From positions 63,575 to 127,574 of the forward strand of contig MNCI01006836.1 in the NCBI GenBank assembly GCA_015680685.1: a stretch of DNA of 64,000 bases, in the 5' to 3' direction. The notes beneath the pieces are model-generated. The model was not told the DNA's origin, ran no database searches, and was given only the letters and a program-made list of their open reading frames with translations. How positions within the stretch are numbered: the first letter of the stretch is position 1; each line of letters begins with the position of its first letter. The stretch is from Gnetum montanum (taxonomy: Eukaryota; Streptophyta; Gnetopsida; Gnetales; Gnetaceae). A program made the position numbers and the translations under genes. Of this stretch, positions 10,760-22,719 are shown piece after piece.

Positions 10760-11650
10760 TGATGAGTGGCAATGTACCCCTACACTCAACCATACGAATA
10801 CGAGCGTTACACGTGCGATCCGGATGAACTCTGCAAACTAAGTGCCTACACGCCTAATGGAACACTTAAGGTTAATCATTCGTTGTCTTCCTAGACTTAC
10901 TTGTATTTTTCATGGTTGTATGGCTAAGTGAGTTTGAGGTATGTGATTTTTATATCTTTTCTATTTTATCTCCTATGCTAATGAGGTGAAGGGTGAAGAG
11001 ACGAATTAACTAACTTTAACTAACTAACTAAGCCTTAATTAACCTAGCATCAGCATCTGTTCCCACTTACTGTTCACACCCTAAACCAATGCAACCTTGG
11101 TTACCAAATGCTATTTCTTACTGGGATCACCAAGCATAACGCACGTGCTCGAAGTGGTCGTACTAAATGTACTAAACTACGAGAGAAGGGTTGAGAGAGA
11201 TTTAATGAACTAATAAAGCATTTAAATGATAAATAATAAATAACAATAAATAAAGTCCTATTTAGCCTATTCCATGCACTACAAGGTTTATCCAAGTAGT
11301 TCATTTTTATTTCCGTACACAAACTTGTGTTCAGGTACAATATTTGCTCGAATAAAGATCCATTAACTTTGGAGCTCCTACTGCAGGCACATGGAAATTA
11401 TTCTATCTCTAGAGAGGTAAAACTACCAGAGTTTCGCTACATTCTAGGCCTAAACTATGAAACAAGGGAGAGCCGCCTCTTATTTATAGACTTGGCGGCA
11501 CACCGCGATATCGCGTATGCGATATCGCGGGGGATGATGCGATATCGTGTATCGTGTATGCGATATCGCGTACGTGATATCGTGGGGGATGACTTGATAT
11601 CGTGTATCACATACGTGATATCACAGCCCATGCGATATCGTGTCCCATCA
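10760..11650 (-). repeat. Element A 5' LTR
   Basis: Runs in element orientation from TGATGGGACACGATATCG (11650) to GGTACATTGCCACTCATCA (10760). It is 891 bp, longer than the 3' copy mainly because of a larger GATATC cluster. TG...CA ends, with CCCTT directly outside. Confidence 0.85.
11480..11641 (-). promoter_or_regulatory. LTR promoter: TATA box and eight GATATC palindromes (element A 5' LTR)
   Basis: A minus-strand TATA box (CTATAAATAAG) lies at about 11480-11492. Upstream, between 11505 and 11641, eight GATATC palindromes occur, embedded in units such as GCGATATCGCG and CGTGATATCGTG. The 3' LTR of the same element has six. Element B LTRs and the solo LTR have two intact copies plus GATATT-type variants in the same place. 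The cluster is rich in CG, unlike the rest of the LTR. Function as an upstream promoter element is inferred from position only. Confidence 0.6.
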
Positions 11651-11655
11651 CCCTT
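11651..11655. repeat. Target-site duplication of element A (right), CCCTT
   Basis: Matches 4471-4475. The tandem-repeat target continues immediately after it. Confidence 0.85.
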
Positions 11656-13192
11656 CATCAGATTTTGAGTTTTGATAAAAATCATTATTCATTATCAGCT
11701 TTATGTTTAATTTGAATTGCAAAGTTAGAAAAACTCATTGCTCAAACAAAACTCTTTATAAGAAAAACCATTAATTAAATTATTTCTAGCAATTAAAAAT
11801 TAAATTTATCTTAAACAACCTATCATAATCTTCAATTTATTATTTCAAACATATTTGAATATTCATTTGAAAAGAAACATTAAGTTTATTGACCTATGTT
11901 AGAGTAGAATGTAATTATCTCTTATTTTTATTACCTTTATTTTGTTCTTATAGGTATTAGAAAATTCTTGGTGCAATTCAACACTCTCCCTCATGACTAA
12001 GTTGGTTACCCCATGAGCAAAAGGAAACAAGAATGATTGAAATTAGATGTACGGTAAGGAAGATATTTAGCTATGAATTTTAGAAGTCAGAAAAATAGCA
12101 TGAACTTCCTATACATGAAATGAGGAAATAAAAAATTTTCTTAATAGTCTAGACATACATATAGATTTTTATAAGGTTGATATAATAGATGTAACATTGT
12201 TGATGCAATATTTTAGGGCTCATACATCGTGTTTATGATATCATCATTGAAATTTTCAAAATTTTGCCAAATCTAATGAAAAAAGTCAATGGAATGAATA
12301 GTCTAGAAAATGTAAAGATGATGAAAAGGGTTCTTGATCATAGATGATGCTTAGAATAAAAGAATTTATTATCTAAATTATGGGAAATAAGGAATTTGAG
12401 CAAGCTAAGTCAATTGTACTTTTAGGAGATAGTTGATCAAAATTATTGAACTTATGAATGAATATGAACATATAGGGAAAATATTGATGATTTCTTAAGT
12501 ATTCATGTAACACTCCTATTAATTATCTATAAAATATCCTATAAATAACTAGTTGAGATGCTACGAACCTCTAGGGATCTAGATTTAACTTTGCTTTAAT
12601 AACTCCAAAGAAAGAAAAATAATAGATAAAAATTAATAATTACAAGTGTAAACATAGTAGAACAATATAGCTTAGTAAAATTTTATAATCATTTCATATA
12701 TAATTAAATAAATTTATTTAAATAAAATTAGAATTTTACACAACCAAAAAAATTTAGATCTTAAAAAATTTCACTAATTGCGTCATAAAATAGTACGAAA
12801 AATGATGATCCTAACAATAGTTGTTTCACCTCAAATGAACATCTAGACTTAAATATATTTAAGTTTAAATTTTACAAACTAATTAATAAAATTAAAAATA
12901 ATAATTAAATAAAATATTAATATATAATAAATAATATTAAGTTTTTTCAAACATAAATGAAAAATATTTCTTGCAATCTCATAGTCCCAATGACACAAAC
13001 AACAATTTCCTATCTATCATACTTTATTATTTATACACAAAAATAGGCTCATGGCTTAAGTAACCCAAAATTATACAAGGTTTCTATTTTACAAAAATAA
13101 AAAATATATAGAAAGGTTTCTAATTAAATATTTAACAGTGTTTCTAGGTCCAAAAATGCCATGAATTTTCCATAATGCAAATCAAATCCAAT
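11656..13192. other. AT-rich DNA, no gene recognised
   Basis: After the last copy of the target repeat (to about 11690) the sequence is AT-rich without recognisable coding stretches, LTR ends or RNA genes. Confidence 0.5.
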
Positions 13193-13790
13193 ATCCAAAG
13201 AAAATATATATTTTAATTATTTAATTCTATAGTATGCAATGATATCATAAATGTGCAACAAAAATCCAAAGAACATATATTTTATCTAAGCATCTCTAAA
13301 GGCTAAGTCTTAGTTATCCTCACTACCAAAGGAACTAACTAATAGCTCTTAGAATAACCTCACTACTATCATGGGATTATCATTTAAATTATTTAATGTC
13401 CAAGGATATCACAAATTATCCATTAAGAATTCAAGAATGTATATTTTAACTAAGCATATCCAAAGGCTAGGTTTTGATTATCCTCATTGCTAAAGGGACA
13501 CACTGACAACTCTTAAATAACCTCACTACTATCATTGGATCAACCTTTAAATTATTTTTATGTTCAAAGATATCACAAATTATTCAAAAAAAATCTAAAG
13601 AATATATATTTTAATTAAGCATCTCTAAAGCCTAGGTTTTGGTTATCCTCACTACCAAAGGGACTCACCAATAGCTCTTGGAATAACCTCACTACTATCA
13701 TTGGATTATCCTTTAAATTGTTTTGATGTGTAAAAATATCATAAGATTGTCCAACAAAATCCAAAGAATGTATATTTCAACCACTAAACT
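13193..13790. repeat. Tandem repeat with a unit of about 165 bp
   Basis: Three diverged full units start near 13265, 13430 and 13594, with partial units at both ends. Each contains a CCAAAGAA-ATATATTTTAA segment, a CTAAAGGCTAGGTTTTG segment, an ACCTCACTACTATCATTGG segment and a GATATCACAAATT segment in that order. The CCTCACTACT marker recurs at 13358, 13521 and 13687. The unit length is in the range common for plant satellites, but the array is short. Confidence 0.8.
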
Positions 13791-16700
13791 CAACTACTTA
13801 GTTCCATAGCCTCACATAAACTTACAAATCAAAATTTAAGGTAGGAAATCTATCCAACAACCCATTTTTCTATGGGATGGATTCCACTAAAGAACATACC
13901 ACTATTGCATGTATATGGGGGCATCTAAAAGGTTCATGAATCCTACTACCAACTAAGCAATAATTGTCAAATAAATATTATTATTTTATTCCAAAAATTT
14001 GAAAGTTTTTAAAATAGCCAAAAATTTGTAATAGCCAAAATTTTCCAAAATTCTTACAAACTCATGTTTGTATCATGAGTTGATCCAAAATAATCAAAAG
14101 TTATCTAAGAAAAAAGTTGGAAAAAATTCTTGCAATTCCAAAAAATTATCCAAGAGATAAAATATGATCTGGATAAGATCAAAATACTAATTTCCATGTA
14201 AAGACATGCCCAAAATGATGAAAATTCAGCAAAATCTTGGCATAATAATCAAGAGCATAGAGAATAATAGAAACCAGAAAGCTAAGAAATAATATCCATA
14301 GCAAAATAGGGTAACCATATGAAAATGATACTAAAATATTCTTTCTTATCCATAAAGATGCCCACAATCATCCTTCTACTTCACTTTAAACTAACATGCT
14401 AGAAACCCTTTATGATCTAAAACAAGATGTATTGAAGGTCACAATCTCTTTATAAGTGAAAGAATCACATGCAACATGACAGCTAGGCTTGGTGCGTGTT
14501 TACAAATGAAAGAAACATATTTCAAATGGAAGAAACTAGGCAAAAATCAGGTTTTAGATGAAGAAATAATGTAAGAAAGGATTTCAATTTTTGAAACATA
14601 AAAATTCTTGATGCACAAGACACACAATGAAAAAAAATATGAGGTGATGATAGAAAAATATACTTTTCATAACATGTGATATATATATATATGCTTAAGT
14701 GTCTAATGATTGAAGAATTTAATGCTGGAGAACTAAAACTTTCAGTGCAATATATTTTAACCTTGGATGTAACAAGCCTTAGAAAAGAATCTAGAGTAGT
14801 CAAATGGTCTTGCTAGTTGATTGAGGACATATAAGTCTATTACCATATTATAAAATAAAAATGAAAATGTATGAAATAGTGGTTTAAATGCAAGATTTAG
14901 TAACAGAAAAATAGATGAAATAAACTATCAAAATAAGGAAACTTGCAACTTTGTATTAAATGCAATGTAAAAACAAAGGTTTAAGGGATATAGATTGTGG
15001 ACCATAAGAACCCAATAACATAGAAATATCTTTAATGTTTGATGCAAATAGCAAGGTGTGCTCTACCACTAGATTTGTAATTCTCCTTCTCTAATCAATA
15101 TTCTCTAGAGTACTACTTATCATAGGTTCTTTCTAATTTGATGATATGCATCAAGGACAAAATGGTTGTGAGCTCTTGGATGTCTACACTGCTCCAAAAC
15201 TCTTAGGTTTAGTCTAAATGCAAATGGTCCGAAAGTTCTTCAAAAGATTCAAACATTGGCTTAGATAGGCTATGAACATCTTGATTCTTTTCTGGTTGAT
15301 TCTAACATGATTCTTAACAAATCTTACAACATTTTAGAAGCTTCTGGTGGCCAAAATTTGCAAAGTATGGTATACCAATGTATTTGACATTTTCACCACC
15401 AAAAAAGTGAAGTGTATTAACCACCAATGTTTTTAAATTTTTTGTACCAAATTTGATGGCATATTTGGGGTATTTTCATGGCCTAAACTTCAACATGTAT
15501 GCCACCAACATTTGTGGGTTTTGTTACCAAATTTTAGCAATGCATTTACATTTTAGGCTTCACAAGTTGGCTTAAATGGAATTCCAGCATTGTGGATTGT
15601 AAATTCCACCTCTACACATGAAGAAATGTCCAAAAGTTTGCAAGAATAAGGCCATATGGTAAGATTTTTGATGGAAAAATAGGCAATTATTCCTATCTTG
15701 AAGTTTGCATCAAATTACAATGCAAGTTGTTGGCTATAAAGATTTTTATTTGTCACATGAAAATTTCTTTGGGTTGTTTCATTGGTCCCTCTTTATTTAT
15801 GTTTGGAGAATTGATCTAAGAGAAATCAACAAAGAAGATGAAACACCACTACACACACTTGATTTCATAGCTATCGAACCATGCCAAGGAGTACTTACAA
15901 TGATGAAATAAGATCATGATGGAATACTATAAGTTTGAGATGAGATAAAGATTATTTTGGTTATCGAGAAATGGTCACATGGGTTAATAAGGAATTCCAA
16001 ATGTTGACATCATGGTTATGGTATGGTAATGACATGTGTACTAGTTGAAAAGATCTTCATGATTTGTGCTCAAACTACTAGTTACTTGATAATATGCTAA
16101 AGGAACCAACACTGCATTCCTAGGCTTCTTTGACCATTAGGCTCTTCCCTTTGTTCATTTGGAGCCATTCATTTTACCTTAGGCTTCATTGGTCTCTTGA
16201 CCTTCTTGGTAATTTGCTTATTCTTCTTCTTCTTCTTTGGGTGAAACCTTCATTGGGTTTCATTGCCAAGGTCAAATTTTGTTTTGTTTTTCTATTGAAT
16301 GAGATGTGTTATAGTAAATGAACTTGATCATTAAGAAAGTCCAAGGAAATGTCACATGGCCATGATGCATGAATGTCAAAACATAACTCTTCATTGTTGC
16401 CAAGGTAAGGAAGGCTATAATTTAACTATGGTGTTATGACTCAAGAGGGATAATGGAAGTGATGTATGATAGGAACTTTTGGTATAGTTTAACAAGCTAA
16501 CTAAATCTTGTATATTAAGATTGCATGCTGATTCATTGCTATAATGAGTGGCATCCTTTTGATGACCTCAAGATTCATCCTATAAGCATAATTCTAAGTG
16601 GACAAGAAAACAAGTAAAAGAATACATGTGGTTACAAGAGATTGCACAAGGCAACATTAGACAATAGGTAGATACATGCCACCATAGGTTATAATTGGTA

Positions 16701-17330
16701 CAACATGTGAAATTTTTACTTTATTTCATAGATTTATACAATGTTTGTAGTGCTTATTATGCCAAAAAGAGATAATGGATCACACAAGCTCACTTGTTAT
16801 AAGCTACAAGATCCACCAATATCACATTCTCATTCAAACCTACAAATAAAAGATAAAAAATACTAAAAGAAAATATGTTAGTATTAGAGGTAATCAAGGC
16901 CATCTAAGGACTTTATATCACCATGCATGAGTTTGATGGTGTCTTGATCAAACTAAGGTTCTAGTGAGAAACTTGATTTCATGCATTTTCTCCTCCCGAT
17001 TGTGGATTGTGACATGGATTTTAGTAAGAGTGCCCTAAATAATGTCACCAGCCTCTAAATCAAGAGTTTTAATCATGTATTTGGGCCACTCTAGGGACTT
17101 CTCTATTGAGGCTATATGGTCAAACTAGTGTCCAAGTTCAAGGTCCAGGAAATCAAGGTCACATGGTTACTTGACATCACCATAGGATCCATTCAAGCTT
17201 AAAGATAGGTTGAATTATGTCCATGTATCCATGTTTTGATTCTGCATGCTAACCAAAAGTACATTAAGTGGCATTTGTATGGTATGATGGTTAAATAATG
17301 TTAAAACTATACAAAATGTTGCAGTCATAG
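13791..17330. other. AT-rich DNA with two microsatellites, no gene recognised
   Basis: No domain motif is visible. A TA run lies at 14679-14692 and a TTC run of about six units at 16220-16237. The short open frames in this stretch are of chance length and composition. Confidence 0.5.
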
Positions 17331-18010
17331 GGTATATTTAGGCAAAGTAAGGCTAAAGCATAGTAAAATAAGGCTAAGAAAGCTAAAATAAGGTCATAAC
17401 ATGGTAAAAAAATGCTACAAGAGGCAAATCAAGGTGGAACTAGGTAGAACAAGGGCCAAATGATACCAAATGTTGCAAACTAAGGAGTAAATGAAGGTCA
17501 AAACCATGCAAAATGATGTCAAATGAGGTCAAATTAGGTTTTAATGATGCCAAATGATGGTAAAATGATGCCAAACATTATCAATTATTGGAAAATGTTA
17601 TCAAAAGGTGGTAAAATGAGACCAAATGACATCAAAGTGATGTAAAATGATGTCGAATGATAAAAAAGAACATCAAATGGGGTCAAAATGGTACAAAATG
17701 ATATCAAATGAAGTCATAATGATCAAAAATGATTTCAAATGATGAAAAATGATGCCAAATGGTATAAAATGATGTTAAATGTTTTTCAACATGGCCAAAT
17801 GAAGTCAAAACTATGAATAATGACATCAAATGATACCAAATGATGACAAATGATAATAAATAATGCCTAAAATGATGTAAAAAAACATCAAATATGGAAA
17901 AATATGATTGAACCATGCCAAAAGATGGTACAAAATGTTGTTAAATAACACCAGATGATATTAGGAAATGATATCAAATGATACTAAATGAGATCAAATT
18001 GTGCTGACTA
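17331..18010. repeat. Low-complexity array built on AAATGATGNCAAATGATG
   Basis: For almost 700 bases the plus strand consists of degenerate units of roughly 9-12 bases around AAATGATG, CAAATGA and GGTCAAA, with very few cytosines outside GTCAAA/GCCAAA. It is a diverged microsatellite or minisatellite. The 70-codon minus-strand frame inside it is a by-product of the repeat. Confidence 0.7.
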
Positions 18011-18559
18011 GGTTAAACTTGATCAAATAAGGTTGCACAAGTATGGAAATAGTTTAAATAATAATATTTATTTTTATTTTTGATATTAATAAATTAATTA
18101 AATAAAATTTCAATGAAAATAAGTTATAAACTCCCCAAAATAGGTGAAAACTTAGAGAAAACAAGTTGCTAATTGTTAAAATTAGCAAAAAGCTAAGGAA
18201 AATAGGTTGCAAATTATCAGAATTAGCAAAGAGCTAGAGAAAACAACTTGTAAAGTGTCAAAATAATAACAAAGCTAGAGAAAATAAAAATTTGAAAAAT
18301 TGGAAAATTTTGAGAAAATTAGCAATACACTACTAGAAAAGTAGTTTTTTTGTGCCAAAAATATTTTAAAAAGATAAAAACTTGTATTTCTAATTTGTAG
18401 AACATATCCCATGAATTTGTAATCATGTTTTTCATTTGCACAACATGTGGGGCCTATTTGGGCTACATTCAATCTAGATTGACTAGCTTCTAAACTTGTT
18501 TATGCTCTATACGTTGGCTTACATGCTGACCCATCTTATGGGACCTAAATTTTCAATGT

Positions 18560-19660
18560 GGAAAAACTCAAAACATGAACTTTAACATATATATTCTATT
18601 CTTATAACATTTAAGGATTTTATTTCAATTCTAGCAATGATTTTAGTCAAGTTCTTGAAGCCTCAAGATTCTTATTGTAAGGCTAAAGGTTTGATGTAGG
18701 AATTTGTTGTTCTGGAGTTGTTTTGACCAAAGTAGGGGTTCTTAGATGCTTCCACATTGCCATATATGTTATCCAATGTGTAGATCATATATTTTCAACG
18801 TGTAAACCAAATTTTCCATCTTTTCAACTTAGTTTTAATCTTTCCAGGCTTCCAGTGTAATGGCTAGTATTTTGACTGGAAATTTGTAGTTCTTGGATTT
18901 TTATTGATTGCATCATGAATTTTTTGGTGTCTCCACATTGGCATATACATTGGTAAAATTTTGGAGCATATATAACCAATTTTCTTACCAAGTTTTATTG
19001 ATTTTGGAGGTCATTTTATAGGTCTTTTGACCTCTCTATTCTCCTAGTGCAATGACTAGGATTCTAATTGGAAATTTGTAGTTCTTGGGGTTATGTTGAA
19101 CAAGTTTTGAATTTTATGGTATCTTCATATTGGAATATATGTTGTAAAACATATGGGGCATATATTCTGAATGTGCATGCCAATTTTGACTAATTTTTGA
19201 GGTTGTTTGACAAGGTTTTTGATATCTCTATTCTCCTAGTGCAACAAGTAGGGTTTTGGAGCAATATTGGTGACTTTTGAGGCTATATAAGCTATTTTGT
19301 AAATTTTTTGGTGTGCCCATGTTGGCATATATGTTGGCCAATGTGTGGATCATATATAACAAAGTAAAACATCATAGAACACTCATTTCTAGGGCTTAAA
19401 CAATCAATTTCCAAGTTAGTTTTGCTTGCTAGGTTTTATCAATCCCACCTAGTGACTGTAGAGAAAATTTGGACTAGCTCTTCACATTGGCATATATGTT
19501 GGATAATATGTGGGTCATATATTTCCAATGTGAATATCAAGTTTGGACAGTTTTCATGAAAGTTTGAGAGGCTTTAAGGGTTTCTTGATCTCTACTTCAT
19601 TGGCTAGGCTTTGGGGTAGGATTTGTGGCTTCTAGAATCACTCTTGATGATGTGTAAGGT
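18560..19660. repeat. Diverged tandem repeat with a unit of about 165-190 bp
   Basis: Five or six degenerate copies can be followed by two markers. The marker CACATTGGCATATATGTTGG-like recurs near 18760, 18940, 19131, 19321 and 19489. A second marker (TAGTGCAATGACTAGG, followed by GGAAATTTGTAGTTCTTGG) recurs between them. Copies also share GGATCATATAT. No similarity to the 13.2-kb array is evident. Confidence 0.65.
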
Positions 19661-21289
19661 TCTTTAGCAAGGTATGGTATTTGGAGGTATGATTTATTGG
19701 CTTATTATGCTAGGCCAATGTACATAGAAACTTCAAACCTCCACTAACTAAACATCCTTGTGTGAAATTTTGATGTTCTAGTACTTTTTGAAAACTTCAA
19801 ACTTGGTGGGATCATGTGGATGATTTAAAGTTGAGTTGAAGATGGTAAATGCCTAATCACAACCTCTATATGTTTGCTAAATATGTTTGAGCTTTTGTGG
19901 CCAACATATTACTAATGTTTTAGGCTCTCTAATTTGGTGTATGTGCTGATTTGGAAAACCTAGTTTTTAAGATTGGAAATAGAAAATTTCCATCAAAACT
20001 TGGAGTAAAAAGCATATTATCTCCTTAAATATCCCTAAGCTTAATGTGAATAAGGTTTCATTGGCTTCCTAGAGAATTTTTCTTGTCTACATTTTGCATA
20101 TGATTAGGAGATTTCTCACACTAAACCTAAGGGTTGAAGTAATCTTTCTCAAAGTCTCATAAGTGTAACACATAGAATCTATAGTAGATGTAGGGAAACA
20201 AATTAACCACATCTTCTCAACCATCTTAGCATCCACCCATCCCCATTCAAAAAATTGGTTTAGCAAGGCAAGGAACTTCAATCTTTTCTTCTAAAACAAT
20301 CAAGGCAAAGGTTTGAGACTTTCAAATGTATGGAAGATCAAGTCAAGCAATCAGAATATAGTCTTGCATGAGAGTAAGGAGGCTATTGGTATTGTTTCAT
20401 AACTTATAGATCCTACTACAAAGAAAGTATCTTCATATAGATCTTCCAAGCATCATGTTCTTACGACTTTTTCTAATTTTTCATAATTTTGTAGAAACAT
20501 TTTTCCACCTCTAGGCTTACCTAGGTTGAAACTTTTCAATCTATTTATGCTAAATGGAAGATCTAGGCCTATCGATTATAGTGGAATAAAAATTTGGGTT
20601 TTTGGTAATTAATTTAGGAAAATCTAGATTTTTTCATAAACCTACATACATCATTTTGGCCCTAGTTTTGGTGAAATTTGGCTTAACTTTGATATTTTTT
20701 CTAGAATGTATATGTTAAAATCTAGCAATTTTGGTGGCATAGATTTATTTTTCTAGGGTTTTTGGTGGTATTGGAGATGAAATCATATTTTTTCATTTTT
20801 TTTTTAATTTTTATGGATTTTTTTTACCAACTTAGTTTTCAGTGTTGTAGCCAATTTCATTGAAATTTTGCAGTTTTGCTAAGGAAAAACTAATAGCATT
20901 TTCAAATTTTTGGCCACATGTTAGTTTTTTGGCTTATGGGAGACAATGGAAATAGTGTAGAATGGTTTTTTGTGATTTTTGGAATTTTTAAAAGTTTTTA
21001 CAAATTTTTCCCAAAGTGTTTATTGTCATTGATTCATTGTAAACCAAATTTTCTTGGTAGAAATTGTGCATGGAAATTTCTACCAAGAAAATTTGGAAAC
21101 ACTTGGATTGTAGTGTTGGTTACCAATTTTGGTTGTTGGAAACACATTACTTGCATCTATAGTTGAAAATAATTTTTTATAATTTTTAAAGGTTTTTTTC
21201 CAAGTCTCCAAAATTTGTATTTGGTCAATATGAAGTTTGGTGGTAGAATTTTTTGTTTTGATGTGGTTTTGTATCCTAACAATTATAAT
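19661..21289. other. T-rich DNA, no gene recognised
   Basis: Strongly T-rich plus strand. Apart from the inverted repeat at 21044-21096, no recognisable coding or structural feature. If element D once carried an antisense gene like that of element C, its body should have been here, but I cannot see it. Confidence 0.4.
21044..21096. repeat. Perfect 22-bp inverted repeat with 9-base loop
   Basis: The left arm at 21044-21065 begins CCAAATTTTCTTGG. The right arm at 21075-21096 is its exact reverse complement over all 22 bases. The loop is GTGCATGGA. A transcript from either strand would form a stable hairpin. Confidence 0.85.
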
Positions 21290-21299
21290 GTTTTATTTA

Positions 21300-21386
21300 T
21301 AGGTCTTTAGTATTTGCAGTGATGAAGTTGGTGATAATGTTGGCAATAATGTTTTTGATGATGATTCTCCTCCTTCCCTTGGCTGA
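21300..21386 (+). pseudogene. Possible last exon of an antisense gene in element D
   Basis: After a T-rich stretch ending in TTTATTTATAG, which looks like a 3' splice site, 28 codons are open and end in TGA. They are strikingly acidic (SDEVGDNVGNNVFDDDSP). Position and character match exon 8 of the antisense gene in element C (39397-39630): both lie downstream of the protease on the opposite strand, with a TAGTTTTAGGC repeat between. Similarity beyond acidity is not demonstrable by eye. Confidence 0.25.
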
Positions 21387-21784
21387 GTTTTGACCATTGA
21401 TGGGCCTTGTTATGTTTTGTTGTTTTAGTTGTCTCATTGTTGTAGGTATTTTTATTTAGTTGAAATGACCACAAAGATCATGTGTTGTTTTTGTTGTTAT
21501 CTGTTGAATAGTGCAACTCTGGCTATGGGACATTTATTTTTTATTATCATTGTCATAGTGTGACTATGGATACTATTTTAGTTTAAAAATTTAAAATAGT
21601 TTTTCATGTTTTATGTATTTTATGTTTCATGTTCTTTGCATAAAAGCTACAAGTTAGAACAACAAGATTACAAAATAAAATTTGATGATAAGATGAGAAA
21701 TGGAAAAGTGTAGAACAAAGCATAACATTTAAGTAAAAAACTAAAAATAATATGATGAAGCATATGGGCTGTAATGTACATAAT

Positions 21785-21920
21785 CAGAAGTTAAAGGGAG
21801 ACCACAAATTTACTAATTTTAGGCTCTGGCAGGCCATGGGTTCACTACTTTAAGGCTCTAGATGGTTAAGTTGTAGGCCTTAGTAGGCCATTATCTTGTC
21901 AATTTTAGGCCTTGATGAGT
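21785..21920. repeat. TAATTTTAGGC repeat next to the element D protease
   Basis: Three or four imperfect units of about 40 bases (CTAATTTTAGGCTCTGGCAGG and TCAATTTTAGGCCTTGATG types). Element C has units of the same type in the same position relative to its protease (39825-39960) and a larger array of related units near its 3' LTR (31060-31600). This marks the repeat as part of the Tat/Ogre-like lineage. Confidence 0.6.
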
Positions 21921-22159
21921 TCTGGCCATACTTGTCTAGTAAGCATGGGATAGCCTCAAAAGAGCATATAAAGATAAAATAAATAATGAAAAAGAATACA
22001 AGGTTGTGAAAGTGAACAAATGACCATTAACAAAAGAAGGGATAAGGTGGGTATGATGTATTTGTTCCTTGATCCTTGGTAAATAAAGGGGCTTCCTTTG
22101 TGCAATCCTAGTTTCATCATTCTTCCTATTTGATATGGAAATCAACAAGCGTTTTCATT

Positions 22160-22690
22160 GATTGTTTAAGGTTTTAGACTTAACATTGTTAACATAGTCA
22201 TTATTTTTGACCCTAGCTTGAGCATTAAGAATTTCATCCTAAAACTCCAACTCTAAACCTTGGTCAATGTTGACATTGTTGATAGATGGTAGAAATGTGT
22301 TGTTCCCATGAATGAAAATTTCACCATCTTTGTATGATAAGTAAATCTCCTAATGTATGGGAGATGCGACAAGCCTAAGCTTAGCCAACCATGACCTTCC
22401 TAGGATCAAGTTGAAACTGGGTGTCTCTTTGACTACTAGAAATTTAATGAATGTGAGAAATAATTCTCTAGTTACAAAGTCTAGGAAGATAGAACATTAA
22501 ACCACCACTTGTGATTCATTGACTAACTTATGTTCTAAGGTAGAGGTTTCTTGGATGTTTTCAGTTAAGCTTAGTTTCTCAACAACAATGTATGATATCA
22601 TGTTGGTTGTCACTCTGTCATCCACATGAACATCATGAACCTTATACTTGCTAACACATATGATAATGAGAAGAGGAGAATATAGCACTT
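22160..22690 (-). pseudogene. Element D protease
   Basis: Near 22660 the minus strand reads VHVDDRVTTNMISYIVVEKLSL, shown here in part, which lines up with VHMDDGTAINVIP of the element C protease. The active-site glycine is replaced by arginine. Further on (about 22400-22300) it reads NLILGRSWLAKL, the C-terminal protease motif also present in C as NMILERSWLAQL. Stops interrupt it. Confidence 0.6.
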
Positions 22691-22719
22691 TTCCATTTCA
22701 TGATTCAATCTTCACTTCA

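Larger units (their letters stand above)
4476..11650 (-). mobile_element. Element A: Athila-like Ty3/gypsy retrotransposon lacking RT, RNase H and integrase
   Basis: A 7.2-kb element on the minus strand with two LTRs (843 and 891 bp), a 5-bp target duplication, a primer binding site at 10741-10759, gag, a proline/glutamine-rich linker and an aspartic protease. After the protease the reading passes within about 250 bases into sequence that matches the end of pol and the 3' region of element B (about 48.97 kb onward). The whole RT-RNase H-integrase block, about 3.6 kb in B, has therefore been lost by an internal deletion near 7325. The gag resembles Athila gag. Element A could only have moved with enzymes supplied by another copy, or it lost pol after insertion. 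The LTRs differ by many substitutions and by the number of GATATC units, so the insertion is not recent. Confidence 0.85.

Noticed and set aside
11505-11641. PHR1-type site (GNATATNC) as explanation for the GATATC array
   Set aside because: The bases outside the ATAT core do not fit that consensus. No known plant factor could be assigned by eye.
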